Assembly: GCA_036338025.1 (NCBI GenBank)
Contig: JAYZDB010000117.1
Location: 1 to 25,900, forward strand
Reading direction: 5' to 3'
DNA from: JAYZDB01 sp036338025
GTDB lineage: Bacteria > Planctomycetota > UBA1135 > UBA2386
DNA length: 25,900 nt
Both the position numbers and the translations under genes were made by a program. The notes beneath the pieces are model-generated. The model was given only the letters and a program-made list of their open reading frames with translations. It did no database searches and had not been told where the DNA came from. Positions 24,484 through 25,900 of the stretch are shown piece by piece; position 1 is the stretch's first letter; every line of letters begins with the position of its first letter.

Positions 24484-24960
24484 CTACCACCCGTTCTCCT
24501 CGAACCAGCAGTGGAGCGCCTGGATCGCTGACGAAGCGTGTCGGCCCCAGTGAGACTCAAATGACCGGTGCCAATCCAGTTCCGCTTCCTTCGTGTGGCC
24601 GTTCCGATGGAGTGAGAGTCCACTGATGAGATCGCGGTAGATGTCTGCAAGATCATCTCCCAGATCGCCCACAACGGGCTCTTCTGGTGGTACCGCGTGC
24701 GGATTGAAGGCCACCGAGTAGTAGGAGAACGGCAGAGCGGCGCAGCGCTCAAAGACGGTCTTCCAAGTCTCGTCGCTTACGGCTTCTCCATCGAGGTCGA
24801 GGTCCACATTCGTTGGGGCCTGCAGGTCGAGAGCCATCGAATAGAGGTGTGCCAGGTGACGGATCGCCGCCCGTGCGCCGCTTGCTCCATCGAGTGTTCC
24901 TCCAACACACCACGCACAAAACTCTTCAGCGGCGGCGGCAAATTGTCCATTCCGTCTCAT
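24484..24960 (-). CDS. DUF5063-family protein
   Basis: A 158-residue, apparently cytoplasmic protein whose C-terminal part fits DUF5063: LGDDLADIYRDLISGL, then SFESHWGRHASSAIQALHCWF, with a preceding SYYSVAFNPHAVPPEEPVVGD. The function of DUF5063 is unknown; it is a helical domain found in many bacteria, often beside unrelated genes. The ATG at 24960 has no Shine-Dalgarno site, but the frame is open for some codons upstream without another obvious start. It lies between two MORN-like paralogues, 17 bases after one and 4 before the other, in one transcription unit. Confidence 0.8.
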   Translation of the reverse strand: MRRNGQFAAAAEEFCAWCVGGTLDGASGARAAIRHLAHLYSMALDLQAPTNVDLDLDGEAVSDETWKTVFERCAALPFSYYSVAFNPHAVPPEEPVVGDLGDDLADIYRDLISGLSLHRNGHTKEAELDWHRSFESHWGRHASSAIQALHCWFEENGW

Positions 24961-24977
24961 TGGGTTTAAGCCAGACC

Positions 24978-25373
24978 CTACTTCTTGGGCAGGTCAGCGA
25001 TCTTCTCGCCAGCTTTGTAGATGGCGCTGCGTTCGTAGTCGATGGAACCGTCATTGCTCCAGCAGATCCCGCGGCCTTCGCGGAGTCCGTTCTTGTATTC
25101 GCTCTCAAACCACTTTTGCCCGTTTTCATGCCAGACGGTCCAGAGCCCCTCTTCCTTGTCGTTCTTGTATTCGCCCTCTGCCCTCTTCTGACCGCTGTCG
25201 TACCAGCCAATCCAGAGCCCGACCTTGGTTCCATCAGCGAGTTTGAAGCCCTCAATTTCCTTCTTACCGCTGCTGTACCGGCCAATGAATGGCTCACCGC
25301 CGCCTGATTTTGGGTCATCGAAACACCCGACGAGCACAGAGAGAACAACGAGAGCGAGGTAGGACTTCTTCAT
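24978..25373 (-). CDS. MORN-like (YwqK-type) repeat lipoprotein, copy B
   Basis: A 131-residue lipoprotein with lipobox LVGC (Cys 17), then repeats like those of copy A: GLWIGWYDSGQKRAEGEYKND, GLWTVWHENGQKWFESEYKNG and GRGICWSNDGSIDYERSAIYKAG. The two copies have the same organisation, near-identical C-terminal segments (IYKAGEKIADLPKK against IYKAGVKIAPLPEK) and similar DNA, so they come from a gene duplication. The ATG at 25373 is chosen over the TTG at 25385 because it directly starts the signal peptide MKKSYLALVVLSVLVGC. It is the first gene of the unit MORN B, DUF5063, MORN A. No promoter is recognised in the 200 bases upstream. Confidence 0.85.
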   Translation of the reverse strand: MKKSYLALVVLSVLVGCFDDPKSGGGEPFIGRYSSGKKEIEGFKLADGTKVGLWIGWYDSGQKRAEGEYKNDKEEGLWTVWHENGQKWFESEYKNGLREGRGICWSNDGSIDYERSAIYKAGEKIADLPKK

Positions 25374-25574
25374 GGCTTCGTTCAAACGAGCTTACAGCCT
25401 ACCCATCGTATCTGGTTGAGATGGGGTTTTTGAAGGGGTATCTGGATGCAGGACCGACTCCGAAGTGCATTTGAGCTGGTGGAGGATTTGCTAGGGCCCC
25501 GCCTTTGTCTCTGACCCGCGAAAATGAGAAGGCCGAGAGCGAAATGCTCAGAGTCTCCCTACACTGCGCCAATC

Positions 25575-25900
25575 ATGTTTGATGAAATGATCACAACGGC
25601 GCAGGAGTATTTTGCGGATCGTTACCTTGCTTGGATTCTGGCAACTGCCAGCCTCGTGCTCGGGGCGATCCTCATCCATCTGATTGACAGACAACTGGGG
25701 AAGTTCTTTGCCCGGGTCGAATACGATCGGACGCTCGAAATTCTCTGCCAACGCAGTGTCAAGTGGTTCCTCTGGCTGATCCTGATCAGCCTGGTAGCAG
25801 GCAACCTCGGCTTCAATGTCTCTGGGTTCATCGCCGGACTCAGCGTCACTGGCTTCGTGGTCGGCTTCGCGGTGAAGGACGTCCTGGCCAACCTGGCGGC
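25575..25900 (+). CDS. MscS-family mechanosensitive channel, 3' truncated
   Basis: The frame starting at ATG 25575 runs to the right edge without a stop and encodes at least 108 residues. It begins with a soluble N-terminal segment, then two membrane helices (AWILATASLVLGAILIHLI and WFLWLILISLVAGNLGF). The third starts the pore-type motif GFIAGLSVTGFVVGFAVKDVLANLA, the Gly/Ala-rich TM3 pattern of MscS channels (AGL...G.A..d.laNl). This protein gates on membrane tension to release solutes. The rest of the pore and the cytoplasmic vestibule lie outside the window. I call it from TM3 alone, and the start is the only suitable ATG. Confidence 0.85.
   Translation, partial: MFDEMITTAQEYFADRYLAWILATASLVLGAILIHLIDRQLGKFFARVEYDRTLEILCQRSVKWFLWLILISLVAGNLGFNVSGFIAGLSVTGFVVGFAVKDVLANLA

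Noticed and set aside
24069..25373. Calling the MORN genes a toxin-antitoxin system
   Set aside because: YwqK is only a family label, both proteins carry lipoboxes, and no toxin-like partner is visible.
1..25900. tRNA, rRNA, CRISPR arrays, IS elements and phage genes
   Set aside because: No conserved tRNA arm sequences, repeat-spacer pattern, transposase or integrase motifs were seen by eye; a covariance-model scan would settle small RNAs.

Overview
The window looks like chromosomal DNA of a GC-rich bacterium, most likely a planctomycete (Planctomycetota). The signs are a Cys-type sulfatase followed by a ThuA-like protein, three membrane-anchored proteins built from carboxypeptidase-regulatory-like (CarboxypepD_reg) beta-sandwich domains, many lipoproteins, weak or absent Shine-Dalgarno sites before many genes, and a secreted propeller-like protein with a C-terminal domain I associate with marine planctomycetes. 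Taxonomy is inferred from gene content only. I found no tRNA, rRNA, CRISPR array, insertion sequence or phage gene. No gene-free stretch exceeds 300 bases; the longest are 13713-13960, 21839-22066 and 22466-22677.

Layout: (1) 1-2475, plus strand: the 3' part of a Cu/Zn-efflux-type permease, coupled by a GTGA overlap to murJ (lipid II flippase). (2) 2510-4026: a small secreted protein (minus) and a cation diffusion facilitator (plus), divergent. (3) 4037-7576, minus: a ferrous-iron operon in the order feoB, feoA, then a membrane-anchored beta-sandwich protein, with tight overlaps and a perfect inverted repeat just before feoB. (4) 7743-10658, plus: rpiA, sixA and a large lipoprotein, tightly packed and ending in a small hairpin. 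(5) 10680-13712, minus: a giant multi-domain beta-sandwich surface protein. (6) 13961-16875, plus: sulfatase and ThuA-like gene, probably co-transcribed. (7) 16888-21838, minus: wecB, a third beta-sandwich protein coupled to a DUF4920 lipoprotein, and the secreted propeller-like protein. (8) 22067-25373: an accessory-looking cluster with a GFA-family protein, a six-repeat Sel1 protein, an orphan lipoprotein, and two paralogous MORN-like (YwqK-type) lipoproteins flanking a DUF5063 gene. (9) 25575-end: the start of an MscS-type channel.

Most genes are housekeeping or envelope functions: metal traffic (permease, CDF, Feo), cell-wall and polysaccharide precursors (MurJ, WecB), pentose phosphate metabolism (RpiA), phosphohistidine turnover (SixA) and sulfated-glycan degradation (sulfatase, ThuA). 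The least explained parts are the feo-linked beta-sandwich protein, the family of stacked beta-sandwich anchors, and the MORN/DUF5063/MORN cluster, whose architecture resembles immunity-type or orphan duplicated gene clusters. None is proven to be a new system; they are the best candidates here.
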